Assembly: GCF_900172225.1 (NCBI RefSeq)
Contig: NZ_FWFO01000001.1
Span: 2,356,001-2,420,000, forward strand
Length of the DNA stretch: 64,000 bases
Source: Falsiruegeria litorea R37
GTDB taxonomy: Bacteria > Pseudomonadota > Alphaproteobacteria > Rhodobacterales > Rhodobacteraceae
Reading direction: 5' to 3'
The translations under genes and the position numbers were made by a program. The notes below the pieces were generated by a model. The model saw nothing but the letters and a program-made list of their open reading frames with translations, made no database searches and had not been told where the DNA came from. Of the stretch, positions 28,210 through 35,712 are shown piece by piece (the stretch's first letter is position 1; each line of letters begins with the position of its first letter).

Positions 28210-29364
28210 TCAGACCCGTGCAGGATCGCTCCCGGTCAGCCGCGCGTGATCCTGCAGCGCAAAGCGATCAGTCATGCCCGCGATGTAGTCGGAAACGATC
28301 CGGGCCAGTGCGATTTCGCTGTCGGCTGCCTCGATGTCCGCGTGCCAGCGTGCGGGCATCTGCTTGGGATCGTTCAAATAAATCGGGAACAGCTCTTCGA
28401 CGACCTTGGACACTTCGGCCCGCTTCACCATCACCGACGGCGCGCGGTACATGCGGGTGAACAGGAACTCGCGGATCACTTTGAGTTGTGCCCAAAGCTG
28501 AGGTGAGAACTGTACCACCGGATAACCCAGCAGGCGCACATCTTCGACGCTTTCAGCACCGGAGCCTGCCAACAACGTCCGAGAAGTGTCGATCACATCA
28601 CTCACCATCACGCCAAACACACGCCGCAGCGCCTCGTGTCGGCGACGATAGGCGTCAGTATCGGGATACATCCGGTCCACCTCGGCATAACAGTCGCCCA
28701 CGATGGGCAGTCCGGCAATCTCGTCATCGGTGAACAGCTCAGCCCGCAACCCGTCGTGCAGATCGTGGTTGTTGTAAGCGATGTCGTCCGACAGCGCGGC
28801 CACCTGCGCCTCGGCACTGGCATGCGTGTGCAATTCCAGATCAAATCCGGTGTTGCATTCAGCCAGGGCCCAGGGCAGTTCACCGGTTACAGGCCCGTTG
28901 TGTTTTGCAATCGCCTCAAGGGTTTCCCAGGTCAAATTCAACCCGTCGAACTCGGCATAGTGCCGTTCAAGGCTGGTAACGATGCGGATGGCCTGTGCGT
29001 TGTGATCAAACCCGCCATAGGGCAGCATCACTTCGTGCAGCGCATCCTCGCCCGTGTGGCCAAAGGGCGTGTGGCCCAGATCATGAGCCAGCGCCACCGC
29101 TTCGGTCAGTTCGGGGTTCAACCCCAAAGCGCCCGCGATTGTGCGCGCCACCTGCGCCACCTCGATCGAATGCGTCAGCCGGGTGCGGTAATTGTCGCCC
29201 TCATGTTCGACAAAGACCTGTGTCTTGTGCTTGAGCCGCCGAAACGCGCTTGCATGAATGATACGATCCCGGTCCCGCATAAAGCAGGAGCGGAAACTGC
29301 TCTCCTCCTCAGGAACCAAACGCCCCCGCGCCCGGTCCGGATCCGAGGCAAAACCTGCCCTCAT
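28210..29364 (-). CDS. dgt: Deoxyguanosinetriphosphate triphosphohydrolase-like protein
   Basis: 384 residues. It is an HD-domain dNTP hydrolase: RDRIIHASAFRRLKHKTQVF near the start, RLTHSIEVAQVARTIA, and AHDLGHTPFGHTGEDAL with the metal-binding His-Asp pair, followed by SDDIAYNNHDLHDGL. The family removes triphosphate from dGTP or other dNTPs; the exact substrate of alphaproteobacterial forms is uncertain. It is divergent from erpA with 79 bases between starts. Confidence 0.93.
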   Translation of the reverse strand: MRAGFASDPDRARGRLVPEEESSFRSCFMRDRDRIIHASAFRRLKHKTQVFVEHEGDNYRTRLTHSIEVAQVARTIAGALGLNPELTEAVALAHDLGHTPFGHTGEDALHEVMLPYGGFDHNAQAIRIVTSLERHYAEFDGLNLTWETLEAIAKHNGPVTGELPWALAECNTGFDLELHTHASAEAQVAALSDDIAYNNHDLHDGLRAELFTDDEIAGLPIVGDCYAEVDRMYPDTDAYRRRHEALRRVFGVMVSDVIDTSRTLLAGSGAESVEDVRLLGYPVVQFSPQLWAQLKVIREFLFTRMYRAPSVMVKRAEVSKVVEELFPIYLNDPKQMPARWHADIEAADSEIALARIVSDYIAGMTDRFALQDHARLTGSDPARV

Positions 29365-29378
29365 GTGCAGCCTCGTCC

Positions 29379-29407
29379 TTGTCGCCTGTCCTTGAGACTT
29401 CTATATT
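29379..29407 (+). promoter_or_regulatory. Candidate sigma-70 promoter for erpA
   Basis: TTGTCG (29379-29384), a 17-base spacer and TATATT (29402-29407), within the dgt/erpA divergent spacer. Its distance to the erpA start leaves a leader of about 30 bases. Confidence 0.45.
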
Positions 29408-29443
29408 GCACAACGCAGCATAAAGAAACCGTTGGAGTCCGGC

Positions 29444-29767
29444 ATGAATCTGCCTCCCAAAGTCACAGACCGCGCCTTTGCCCGCCTTGCCGAAATTGGC
29501 GCGTCCGATCAGGGCCAAGCCCTGCGCGTGGCCGTCGAAGGTGGCGGATGCTCGGGCTTTCAGTACGAGATTGCGCTGGACGCACCCGGCACCGACGATC
29601 TGATCCTTGAGGGTCAGGGTGAAAAGGTTGTCGTTGATGCTGTTTCGCTTCCATTTCTGGAAAACGCGGTGATCGATTTCACCGAAGAACTGATCGGCGC
29701 GCGCTTTGTAATCGAGAACCCAAACGCTACATCTTCTTGCGGTTGCGGGACATCATTCTCGATGTAA
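29444..29767 (+). CDS. erpA: Iron-sulfur cluster insertion protein, HesB/ErpA type
   Basis: 107 residues from ATG 29444, preceded by GGAG. The A-type carrier cysteines are Cys36 in GGGCSGFQYE and Cys99/Cys101 in SCGCGTSF. These carry a cluster that is passed to apoproteins. The name erpA is chosen over iscA because no isc or suf genes are adjacent; the distinction is not certain. The stop codon lies inside a hairpin shared with the convergent transporter gene. Confidence 0.93.
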   Translation: MNLPPKVTDRAFARLAEIGASDQGQALRVAVEGGGCSGFQYEIALDAPGTDDLILEGQGEKVVVDAVSLPFLENAVIDFTEELIGARFVIENPNATSSCGCGTSFSM

Positions 29768-29791
29768 AACAGATAATTACGGATCTGTTTT
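29766..29791. terminator. Bidirectional hairpin holding both stop codons
   Basis: AAAACAGAT (29766-29774) pairs with ATCTGTTTT (29783-29791) around an 8-base loop. The erpA TAA overlaps the left arm and the opposing transporter's stop (29777-29779) is in the loop, so it can end both convergent transcripts. Confidence 0.7.
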
Positions 29792-30676
29792 AAAGTTACG
29801 AACAAAGGTATCCTCTGTGTGTTCCGGGGCAAACTGCTCCCACACCAGATAGAGGCCCGAGGCCATGACAATGGCCACGCCCAGAAGGGTTGCGGTTGTC
29901 GGCAATTCGCCAAAGAACACCGCGCCCAGAATCACCATCCAGACAAATTGCAGGTTCATCAGCGGCGTGACCACATAGACCGCAAGGTTACGCAGCGACA
30001 GGACCAGAACCCAGCGGGCCGAAAACAGCACGGCGGCGTAGACGACAACCCATGCCAGATCAGAAAGCGGCATCGGCACCCAGACAAAGGGCAGCGCCGC
30101 CCCCATCGCAACAAAAAGTGCCAGGTTCGGATAGAACACCTGCGCCAGCACGTTCGACTCATGTCGCCCGATGTAGCGCGACATCACGATCGAAAGCGTT
30201 CCGAACACGGCCGCGCCCAGGCCAAACAGATGGCCGTTTGTGATCGCCTGCAGACCTCCGGGGAATAGGCTGAGCACCCCGACAAACCCCGCGGTCAACG
30301 CAAACCACGCTGAAGGGCGCACTTGCTCGCGCAGGATCAGGCCAGACATCAGCCCCGACAACAGCGGCATCAACCCGATGAACAGAAAGACATCGGCCAG
30401 TGGCAGTGCCCCAAAGGCATTGAAAAAACAAACCGCTGCCAGCACCGTGGCCCCTGACCGCACCGCCATGGCCCAAGGGCTGCGGGTACGCAGACCCTGT
30501 TGCTGCGACGGCAAGCGATCCACCAACAGGCTGAGCGCCACAACAATCAGCCCGGACAGGCAAAAGAGTTGCGGAGCAGCGTAGCCGCCCGCAATCAGTT
30601 TGGTGATCGCGTCGGCGGATGAAATCAGAATGGTGTATAGCGCGACCAGAGCCGCGCCAATCAGTGAGGCCTTCAT
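29777..30676 (-). CDS. EamA-family (DMT) transporter, coupled to the unknown 357-residue gene
   Basis: 299 residues, ten hydrophobic segments in two EamA halves (LIGAALVALYTILISSADAITKLI at the start; LFGLGAAVFGTLSIVMSRYIG begins the second). The ATG overlaps the upstream stop (ATGA at 30673-30676), so it is translationally coupled to the 357-residue gene. EamA transporters typically export small molecules across the inner membrane. Its placement behind the FSSGS repeat protein and the unknown protein suggests, but does not show, that it moves something made by this locus. Confidence 0.88.
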   Translation of the reverse strand: MKASLIGAALVALYTILISSADAITKLIAGGYAAPQLFCLSGLIVVALSLLVDRLPSQQQGLRTRSPWAMAVRSGATVLAAVCFFNAFGALPLADVFLFIGLMPLLSGLMSGLILREQVRPSAWFALTAGFVGVLSLFPGGLQAITNGHLFGLGAAVFGTLSIVMSRYIGRHESNVLAQVFYPNLALFVAMGAALPFVWVPMPLSDLAWVVVYAAVLFSARWVLVLSLRNLAVYVVTPLMNLQFVWMVILGAVFFGELPTTATLLGVAIVMASGLYLVWEQFAPEHTEDTFVRNFKTDP

Positions 30677-31746
30677 AGGGTAACCCCACGCAAACCCGTT
30701 CGGGAGAAGGCGTTGAAAAAGCTTTCGAATTTGTCAGTGCTCTCTTCAGCCTCGGCCAGGATGTCATGACCTATCTCGCTCAGAGAACGCTCCACCCGCA
30801 AGCGCATCACACTCCAATCGTCGCTGCGGCTGTCCTCGAGCTGGAACAGGCATTCCGACATGTCCCGCAGCGGTCCCGGCCAGTGGGTGGCGCGATGAAA
30901 GCTCATCCGAGTGTCGCCCGCGGTATGTTTGAATACCTCTTGTCCGGACGTGGCCAGCAACCAGTTGCAGACGAAATAATCGTGGTAATCATCCTGCGGA
31001 TCTGCATGATCCTCGGTTTGGATGGCAAACCGCGTTACTTCACGTTCGATCCAACCCTCCCAAATCGGTGACGGCGTGGCCCCGGCATAGCGCAGGGCGA
31101 CACAGACCTCGGCCAAAAGATCGGCATTTTGATCGAGATAGGCCAATAGTCCGGCATACTCCAAGCTGGTGATCGCCTGTTCAGACACCTGAGGATCCCG
31201 GCGGCCGTATTCGCTCAGATAAAACAGGATGTGGGTCAGTTCATACGCTGCCTTCTTATTGGGCAGCGCAAAAGTTTCAGAACGGTTAACAAAGGCGTGC
31301 AGACGTTCGGTCAGACCGTCATCAGATCCGCTGTCCACCCCACGCCGCGATAACAAACGCCGCGCCTCGGCGCGTTGCAAGTCCGACAATTCAGCCTGGG
31401 CCAGCCCCTCGCGGGCGATCCAATGACACAGGGCCTCTCCCTTGGTGCCGCGCATCCCCAGATCTTCTAGATCGAGGCAGATCGACAGAAGAAAACGATA
31501 GTATTGAGGGAAAAACCCCAGCCGCTGTTCGATCCGGTCATAGAACCCCTGATGCGGGGTCAGGGCGTCATCGGTCAGGGACAAACCGGTGCATTCCAGT
31601 ATATTCAGCAGCTCTGCGTTCTCTTTCAGCCAGAACACATCGTCGCCGAACCTCCGGTGGCGGGCGAACCCGGCCACCAGATTGGCATTGCGCACTTTCG
31701 GGTCCAGACGTTGAACAGGCGCGTTCAGGTGGATCACATTTGTCAT
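30673..31746 (-). CDS. Unrecognised 357-residue protein of the FSSGS-repeat locus
   Basis: The ATG at 31746 follows GGAG. The protein is soluble and mostly helical, with acidic/aromatic blocks such as FPQYYRFLLSICLDLEDLGMRG (residues ~76-97), AAYELTHILFYLSEYGRRDP (~165-185) and YVCNWL-type segment DYHDYFVCNWLLATSGQEVF. There is no signal peptide, Walker motif, radical-SAM cysteine motif, HExxH or SAM loop. I do not recognise a named enzyme family; it looks like the uncharacterised Rhodobacterales type. It follows the repeat gene by 72 bases and overlaps the transporter gene by 4. Confidence 0.75.
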   Translation of the reverse strand: MTNVIHLNAPVQRLDPKVRNANLVAGFARHRRFGDDVFWLKENAELLNILECTGLSLTDDALTPHQGFYDRIEQRLGFFPQYYRFLLSICLDLEDLGMRGTKGEALCHWIAREGLAQAELSDLQRAEARRLLSRRGVDSGSDDGLTERLHAFVNRSETFALPNKKAAYELTHILFYLSEYGRRDPQVSEQAITSLEYAGLLAYLDQNADLLAEVCVALRYAGATPSPIWEGWIEREVTRFAIQTEDHADPQDDYHDYFVCNWLLATSGQEVFKHTAGDTRMSFHRATHWPGPLRDMSECLFQLEDSRSDDWSVMRLRVERSLSEIGHDILAEAEESTDKFESFFNAFSRTGLRGVTL

Positions 31747-31818
31747 GGGGTGGTCTCCGTTTCAAATGGCGTTACCTGAACGCCCCTGTTTCAACTTCTA
31801 AGGTACGTGCGCGTCAGA

Positions 31819-32424
31819 TCAGCTGCCCGACGAGAACATGTGGGTGCCGTCGCCCGCGGTGGTGTCGGCCTTGGCAACCGGAGCCGAGCCTGAGGAGAAC
31901 ATCTGCGTGCCTTCGCCTGCGGTGGCATCTGCGCTGGCCGATGGCGCAGAGCCGGACGAGAAAATCTGTGTGCCTTCACCCGTGGTCGCATCGGCACTGG
32001 CGGCAGGGGCCGAACCCGACGAAAACATCTGCGTCCCCTCACCGGTGGTCGCGTCCGCGCTTGCCGACGGGGCAGAACCGGACGAGAACATCTGCGTGCC
32101 TTCACCAGTGATCACATCTGCTGTGGCTGCAGGGGCCGAACCCGACGAGAACATTTGCACCAGGTCACCAGCTGTGGCAGAGGTGGTTACAGGCGCGGAG
32201 CCCGACGAGAACATCTCGACCGCGTCGCCTGTGATGGCCTCGGTGGTCAGGGTGGGCGCAGAACCGGACGAGAACATTTCGGTCGCGTCACCGCCAAATG
32301 CATCGGTGGTCATTGTGGGGGCAGAGCCGGACGAAAACATGGCAGTGCCCTCGCCATCAAACAGGCTGTTACGGCCAGTGATCAGAGCTTCGGTAGTTGC
32401 GGTGATCTTGTGCTGAGCAGACAT
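31819..32424 (-). CDS. FSSGS-repeat protein, 201 residues
   Basis: The ATG at 32424 follows GAGGAA at 7 bases. A 28-residue leader (starting MSAQHKITATTEALITGRNS) is followed by nine copies of (M/I)FSSGS, at residues 29, 50, 71, 91, 112, 133, 154, 175 and 196. Copies 1-8 continue with AP plus a 12-13 residue Thr/Ala/Gly/Asp-rich spacer; unit 3 is 20 residues and the others 21. The protein stops exactly after the ninth FSSGS. Spacers 4-8 are near copies (ADATTGEGTQ type), while 1-2 are diverged. There is no signal peptide or cysteine. It is followed by the unknown 357-residue gene and the transporter. No known family is recognised; a multi-core modified-peptide precursor, a scaffold or a low-complexity protein are all possible. 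Confidence 0.85.
   Translation of the reverse strand: MSAQHKITATTEALITGRNSLFDGEGTAMFSSGSAPTMTTDAFGGDATEMFSSGSAPTLTTEAITGDAVEMFSSGSAPVTTSATAGDLVQMFSSGSAPAATADVITGEGTQMFSSGSAPSASADATTGEGTQMFSSGSAPAASADATTGEGTQIFSSGSAPSASADATAGEGTQMFSSGSAPVAKADTTAGDGTHMFSSGS
31822..32340 (-). repeat. Tandem 63-base coding repeats of the FSSGS gene
   Basis: Eight units of ~63 bases (one of 60) plus a final partial unit encode the FSSGSAP periods. The first unit begins at the codon for residue 29 and the partial one ends at the gene's last codon. Units 4-8 are most similar, pointing to recent tandem duplication at the 3' end of the gene. Confidence 0.85.
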
Positions 32425-32794
32425 CGTAAGTTCCTCATTTTGCGAAGTTGAATGCCCTTTCACGCTTGCAGCTTAACCGGGAGTCTCAAACTGGTTTTTC
32501 AATCTGAGGCTGTGAGTAACAAAAGTTATCCACATTAAGAAAATTGGGCAGAATTATGGCAAAATTGGACTCTTGATTTTTCCGACATCGAACACAAAAT
32601 CTTATCCACAGGCCTGATTTTGATGAGTTTTTATCACTTTCTACCCATGATTGAATTCGAATCACATAACACATTGGCCACATTTCCGCCCCATTCCGAC
32701 CGAATCTCCCAACCCGATTCCCCCAAAATCCAACGCTTGCCCTCCCCCCCCTACATCGGCGATAGATCAAACCGCAGTCAGCCGGAGATCGCCC
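32425..32794. promoter_or_regulatory. AT-rich divergent spacer with two perfect DnaA boxes
   Basis: This 370-base spacer lies between the FSSGS gene (minus) and xth (plus). It is visibly AT-richer than its neighbours, mainly at 32500-32660. The 9-mer TTATCCACA occurs perfectly at 32526-32534 and 32602-32610, same orientation, 76 bases apart. Both divergent starts have upstream AT-rich promoter space here. The rest has no ORF I support. Confidence 0.6.
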
Positions 32795-33601
32795 ATGAAA
32801 ATCGCCACGTTCAACATCAACGGCATCAAAGCCCGGGCTCAGGCCCTGCCCGCCTGGCTCGACGAGGCGCAGCCGGACGTCGTGCTGCTGCAAGAGATCA
32901 AAACCGTAGACGAGGCATTTCCCCGCGAGCTGTTCGAAGAGCGCGGCTATAATGTCGAGACCCACGGGCAAAAGAGTTTCAACGGGGTGGCGATCCTGTC
33001 GAAGCTGCCGCTCGAGGATGTCTCACGCGGGTTGCCGGGCGATGACAGCGACGAACAGGCCCGCTGGATCGAGGCGACCGTGGTGGGCAAACAGGCGCTG
33101 CGCATCTGTGGGCTTTATCTGCCCAATGGCAACCCGGTTGAATTGCAAGAGGATGGCTCGCCCGTGCCCGGCGGTAAATACGACTACAAACTGCGCTGGA
33201 TGGACAGGCTGCACACCCGCGCACAAGAGCTGTTGGCGGACGAGATCCCTGCCCTGATGGCGGGAGATTACAACATCATCCCGCAGGCCGAGGATGCCAA
33301 ACGCCCCGAAGCCTGGACCGAGGATGCGCTGTATCGCCCTGAGAGCCGCGCCGCTTATCGCCGGATCGTGAACCTGGGCTTCACCGAAGCCTTCCGCGCC
33401 CGCACCCAAGGTCCGGGGCATTATTCGTTCTGGGACTATCAGGCCGGGGCCTGGAACCGCAACGATGGCATTCGCATCGACCATTTCCTGCTGACACCCA
33501 CGGCGGCCGACCTGCTGCAAGAATGCCAGATCGACGCCGAAGTACGCGGGCGCGAGAAACCGTCAGATCACGTGCCGGTCTGGGTCGAGCTTGATCTCTG
33601 A
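32795..33601 (+). CDS. xth: Exodeoxyribonuclease III
   Basis: 268 residues from ATG 32795, preceded by CGGAGA; the longer frame to 32651 is spacer. ExoIII/AP endonuclease cleaves DNA at abasic sites and trims 3' blocks in base-excision repair. Catalytic blocks are KIATFNINGIKAR, LLQEIKT, NGVAILSK, LYLPNGNP, AGDYNIIP, and KPSDHVPVWVEL. Its C-terminal 34 bases overlap the convergent monooxygenase gene. Confidence 0.95.
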   Translation: MKIATFNINGIKARAQALPAWLDEAQPDVVLLQEIKTVDEAFPRELFEERGYNVETHGQKSFNGVAILSKLPLEDVSRGLPGDDSDEQARWIEATVVGKQALRICGLYLPNGNPVELQEDGSPVPGGKYDYKLRWMDRLHTRAQELLADEIPALMAGDYNIIPQAEDAKRPEAWTEDALYRPESRAAYRRIVNLGFTEAFRARTQGPGHYSFWDYQAGAWNRNDGIRIDHFLLTPTAADLLQECQIDAEVRGREKPSDHVPVWVELDL

Positions 33602-34767
33602 TCCGTCACATCGTGGCGATAGAGCCAGTCAAACTGTCTGACCATCTTTTCGGGCGCAAACCGCCCCATCACGCGCATGGCCGTGTGCGCGGCAAAGCGA
33701 AGGGGCGGAAAGCTCAGGTGGTATTTCCAAGCGTTGCCATTGGCAGCCTCGATCACGCGGACGGCGCGATCGCGGCGGCGGCTTTGATAAAGCTCCAGAC
33801 CCTCGGCTTGTGATCCGGCCTTGGCAAGGCTGTCGACCAGCGTCCAGGCATCTTCGAAGGCAAGATTGGCGCCCTGTGCCAGAAACGGCAGCGTCGGATG
33901 CGCAGCATCCCCAAGAATAGCCAGGCCGTCCCCATGCCAGTGCTCGGCCACTGGATGGCGAAACAAACCCCACAGATGTACTTGATCAACGTAGTCGAGC
34001 AGGTGTTTCGCCTGTCCGCCAAAGTCCCGGAACACCTCGCGCAGGGCCTCCGGGTCGTCTTGATGGTTCCACCCTTCGGCGACCCAGGCGGCGCGCTCTT
34101 GCACCGCAACGATGTTGACCAGATCGCCGCCCCGCAGCGGGTAACACACCAAATGCCGATGCGGCGCCATAAAGACCTGCGCCTGTGGCCCCAGCCCCAA
34201 ATTGTTGGGCACGGTTGCGCGCCAGGCCACCTGGCCGGTGAACTGCGGCTCGGCCTCACCATTCAGAGCCACGCGGGCCTTGGAATGCAGCCCGTCCGCG
34301 CCTACGATCAGATCCGCCTGCATCTGCGCGCCATTGGCCAGCGATACGGCAGGCACGCGCCCTGGCACCACCTGATCAACCTTTTGCAGCAGCCGCACAT
34401 GCACGCCCGCCTTGCGCACAGCCGTGGCCAGCACGCCGATCAAATCGGCCCGGTGCACAAACAGATAGGTTTGATCGGCAGCATGACGGGCCAGATCCAA
34501 TGCCACCACAGGCGCGCCCCGCCGATAGTCGCGCAATTGAACCGTCTCGGCCTTGACCGACCGCCGCGCCAAATCGTCCGCCAGGCCAAGCGCGTGCAAA
34601 ACCGCGCCTCCATTGGGGCTGATCTGCAGACCGGCGCCGACCTCGGTGATGGCTTCGGCCTGTTCCAGCACGGTAACATCCGCACCGCGCTGTCGAAACG
34701 CAAGTGCCGCGGCCAGACCGCCGACGCCTGCCCCAACAACGATGATCTTTTGACCGTTCAGTTCCAT
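33568..34767 (-). CDS. FAD-dependent aromatic-type monooxygenase
   Basis: 399 residues from ATG 34767 (MELNGQKIIVVGAG). The FAD GxGxxG is VGAGVGGLAAALA (residues ~11-23), the DG motif ADLIVGADGLHSKAR (~155-169), and the GD motif LAILGDAAHPTLPFLAQGANLAFED follows. These are the marks of group A flavin hydroxylases such as salicylate and 3-hydroxybenzoate hydroxylases. The substrate cannot be told. It is downstream of dksA but separated from it by a strong terminator. The first 42 codons of the longer frame (to 34893) run into dksA and are not used. Confidence 0.88.
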   Translation of the reverse strand: MELNGQKIIVVGAGVGGLAAALAFRQRGADVTVLEQAEAITEVGAGLQISPNGGAVLHALGLADDLARRSVKAETVQLRDYRRGAPVVALDLARHAADQTYLFVHRADLIGVLATAVRKAGVHVRLLQKVDQVVPGRVPAVSLANGAQMQADLIVGADGLHSKARVALNGEAEPQFTGQVAWRATVPNNLGLGPQAQVFMAPHRHLVCYPLRGGDLVNIVAVQERAAWVAEGWNHQDDPEALREVFRDFGGQAKHLLDYVDQVHLWGLFRHPVAEHWHGDGLAILGDAAHPTLPFLAQGANLAFEDAWTLVDSLAKAGSQAEGLELYQSRRRDRAVRVIEAANGNAWKYHLSFPPLRFAAHTAMRVMGRFAPEKMVRQFDWLYRHDVTDQRSSSTQTGT

Positions 34768-34784
34768 ACAGGCCTCTTGAACCG

Positions 34785-34816
34785 AAAAACGCCGGAGCAA
34801 CAGGCCCCGGCGTTTT
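34785..34816 (-). terminator. Rho-independent terminator after dksA
   Basis: On the minus strand, AAAACGCCGG pairs with CCGGCGTTTT (34807-34816 with 34786-34795), an 11-base loop, and a T run follows. It ends the dksA transcript 24 bases past its stop. Confidence 0.8.
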
Positions 34817-34840
34817 GATCTTGCAATCCGCGACTGGACC

Positions 34841-35263
34841 TCAGTCGTCGCGGTGAACTTTTTCGCGCCGCTCGTGCCGCTCCTGAGCCTCAAGGCTCAT
34901 GGTAGCAATCGGACGGGCGTCCAGACGTTTGAGCGAGATGGGCTCGCCCGTTACGTCGCAGTAACCATATTCACCCTCGTCGATCCGGCGCAGGGCGCTG
35001 TCGATCTTGGCAACCAGCTTGCGCTGACGATCCCGGGTTCGCAATTCCAGCGCGCGGTCAGTCTCCTCACTGGCGCGGTCGGCAACATCAGGGATGTTGC
35101 GCGTGCTGTCCTGCAGACCTTCGATGGTGTCACGGCTTCCCGCCAGAAGTTCATTTTTCCAATTGAGCAGCTTGCGGCGGAAATACTCAAGCTGACGATC
35201 ATTCATAAAAGGTTCATCTTCGGCCGGACGGTAGTCCTCCGGCAGAAAAACTTCCTGCTTCAT
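34841..35263 (-). CDS. dksA: DksA, single-cysteine alphaproteobacterial form
   Basis: 140 residues from ATG 35263, preceded by GAGGGAG; the frame extends to 35341. DksA binds RNA polymerase and works with ppGpp in the stringent response. The coiled-coil tip DVADRAS (Asp59, Asp62, Ala64) keeps the DxxDxA motif. The zinc finger is altered: only Cys102 of the usual four remains (YGYCDVTGEPISL), the others being Thr and Ser/Ala. Alphaproteobacterial DksA of this sort is known to be functional without the zinc finger; function here is inferred. The gene is divergent from moxR. Confidence 0.92.
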   Translation of the reverse strand: MKQEVFLPEDYRPAEDEPFMNDRQLEYFRRKLLNWKNELLAGSRDTIEGLQDSTRNIPDVADRASEETDRALELRTRDRQRKLVAKIDSALRRIDEGEYGYCDVTGEPISLKRLDARPIATMSLEAQERHERREKVHRDD

Positions 35264-35712
35264 CTTGGCTCCCTCGGTATGGCCCACAACGTCCGTCATC
35301 TTGCTTCTCCAGACATTTGGCTCCCCCTTCTGCCGCAGCATTTATCTGACGCTAATAAGAATGTCACTACACAAACACAATCCGGGATCGGGGAACGGCC
35401 GAGCTGTGACAAAACCGGGTCAAACCCCAATTTAATTGGCCATTCTGCCCACCATTGTTTACCCAATGGTTACTGCCTGTTTCCTCAGGTGGCCGAAATT
35501 CGCAGTCATTTGGCCGAACTGAACTCTCACTTTGCGACTCAACAGCTGGCAGACCCCTCAATCGCCCGACAAATGACCGGAATGCTGAAATGTTCGGCAA
35601 AAATACCAGTCAAGGGACGCAGCGGCGCACCTTGTCAAACCTCCCGGACCAAACTACCCAATGTGGCAACACGCAAACTGCGCCACGATATCCGAGTGAA
35701 AGAGGGCCAAAC
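35264..35712. promoter_or_regulatory. dksA/moxR divergent spacer with two palindromes
   Basis: This 449-base region has no supported gene. It contains a 13-bp palindrome, CCAATT-T-AATTGG (35427-35439), and a 20-bp inverted repeat, ACCATTG-TTTACC-CAATGGT (35451-35470), 11 bases apart. They may be operators. Otherwise nothing is seen. Confidence 0.4.

Noticed and set aside
31822-32340. CRISPR-like periodic repeats
   Set aside because: The 63-base units are coding repeats with no spacer diversity, and no cas genes are near.
31838-32416. 192-codon repetitive frame opposite the FSSGS gene
   Set aside because: The antisense frame is repetitive only because the coding repeats are. The minus-strand frame has a good ribosome binding site and gene context.
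32425-32794. Chromosome replication origin
   Set aside because: Only two DnaA boxes and none of the usual oriC neighbours. Kept as a finding but not called an origin.
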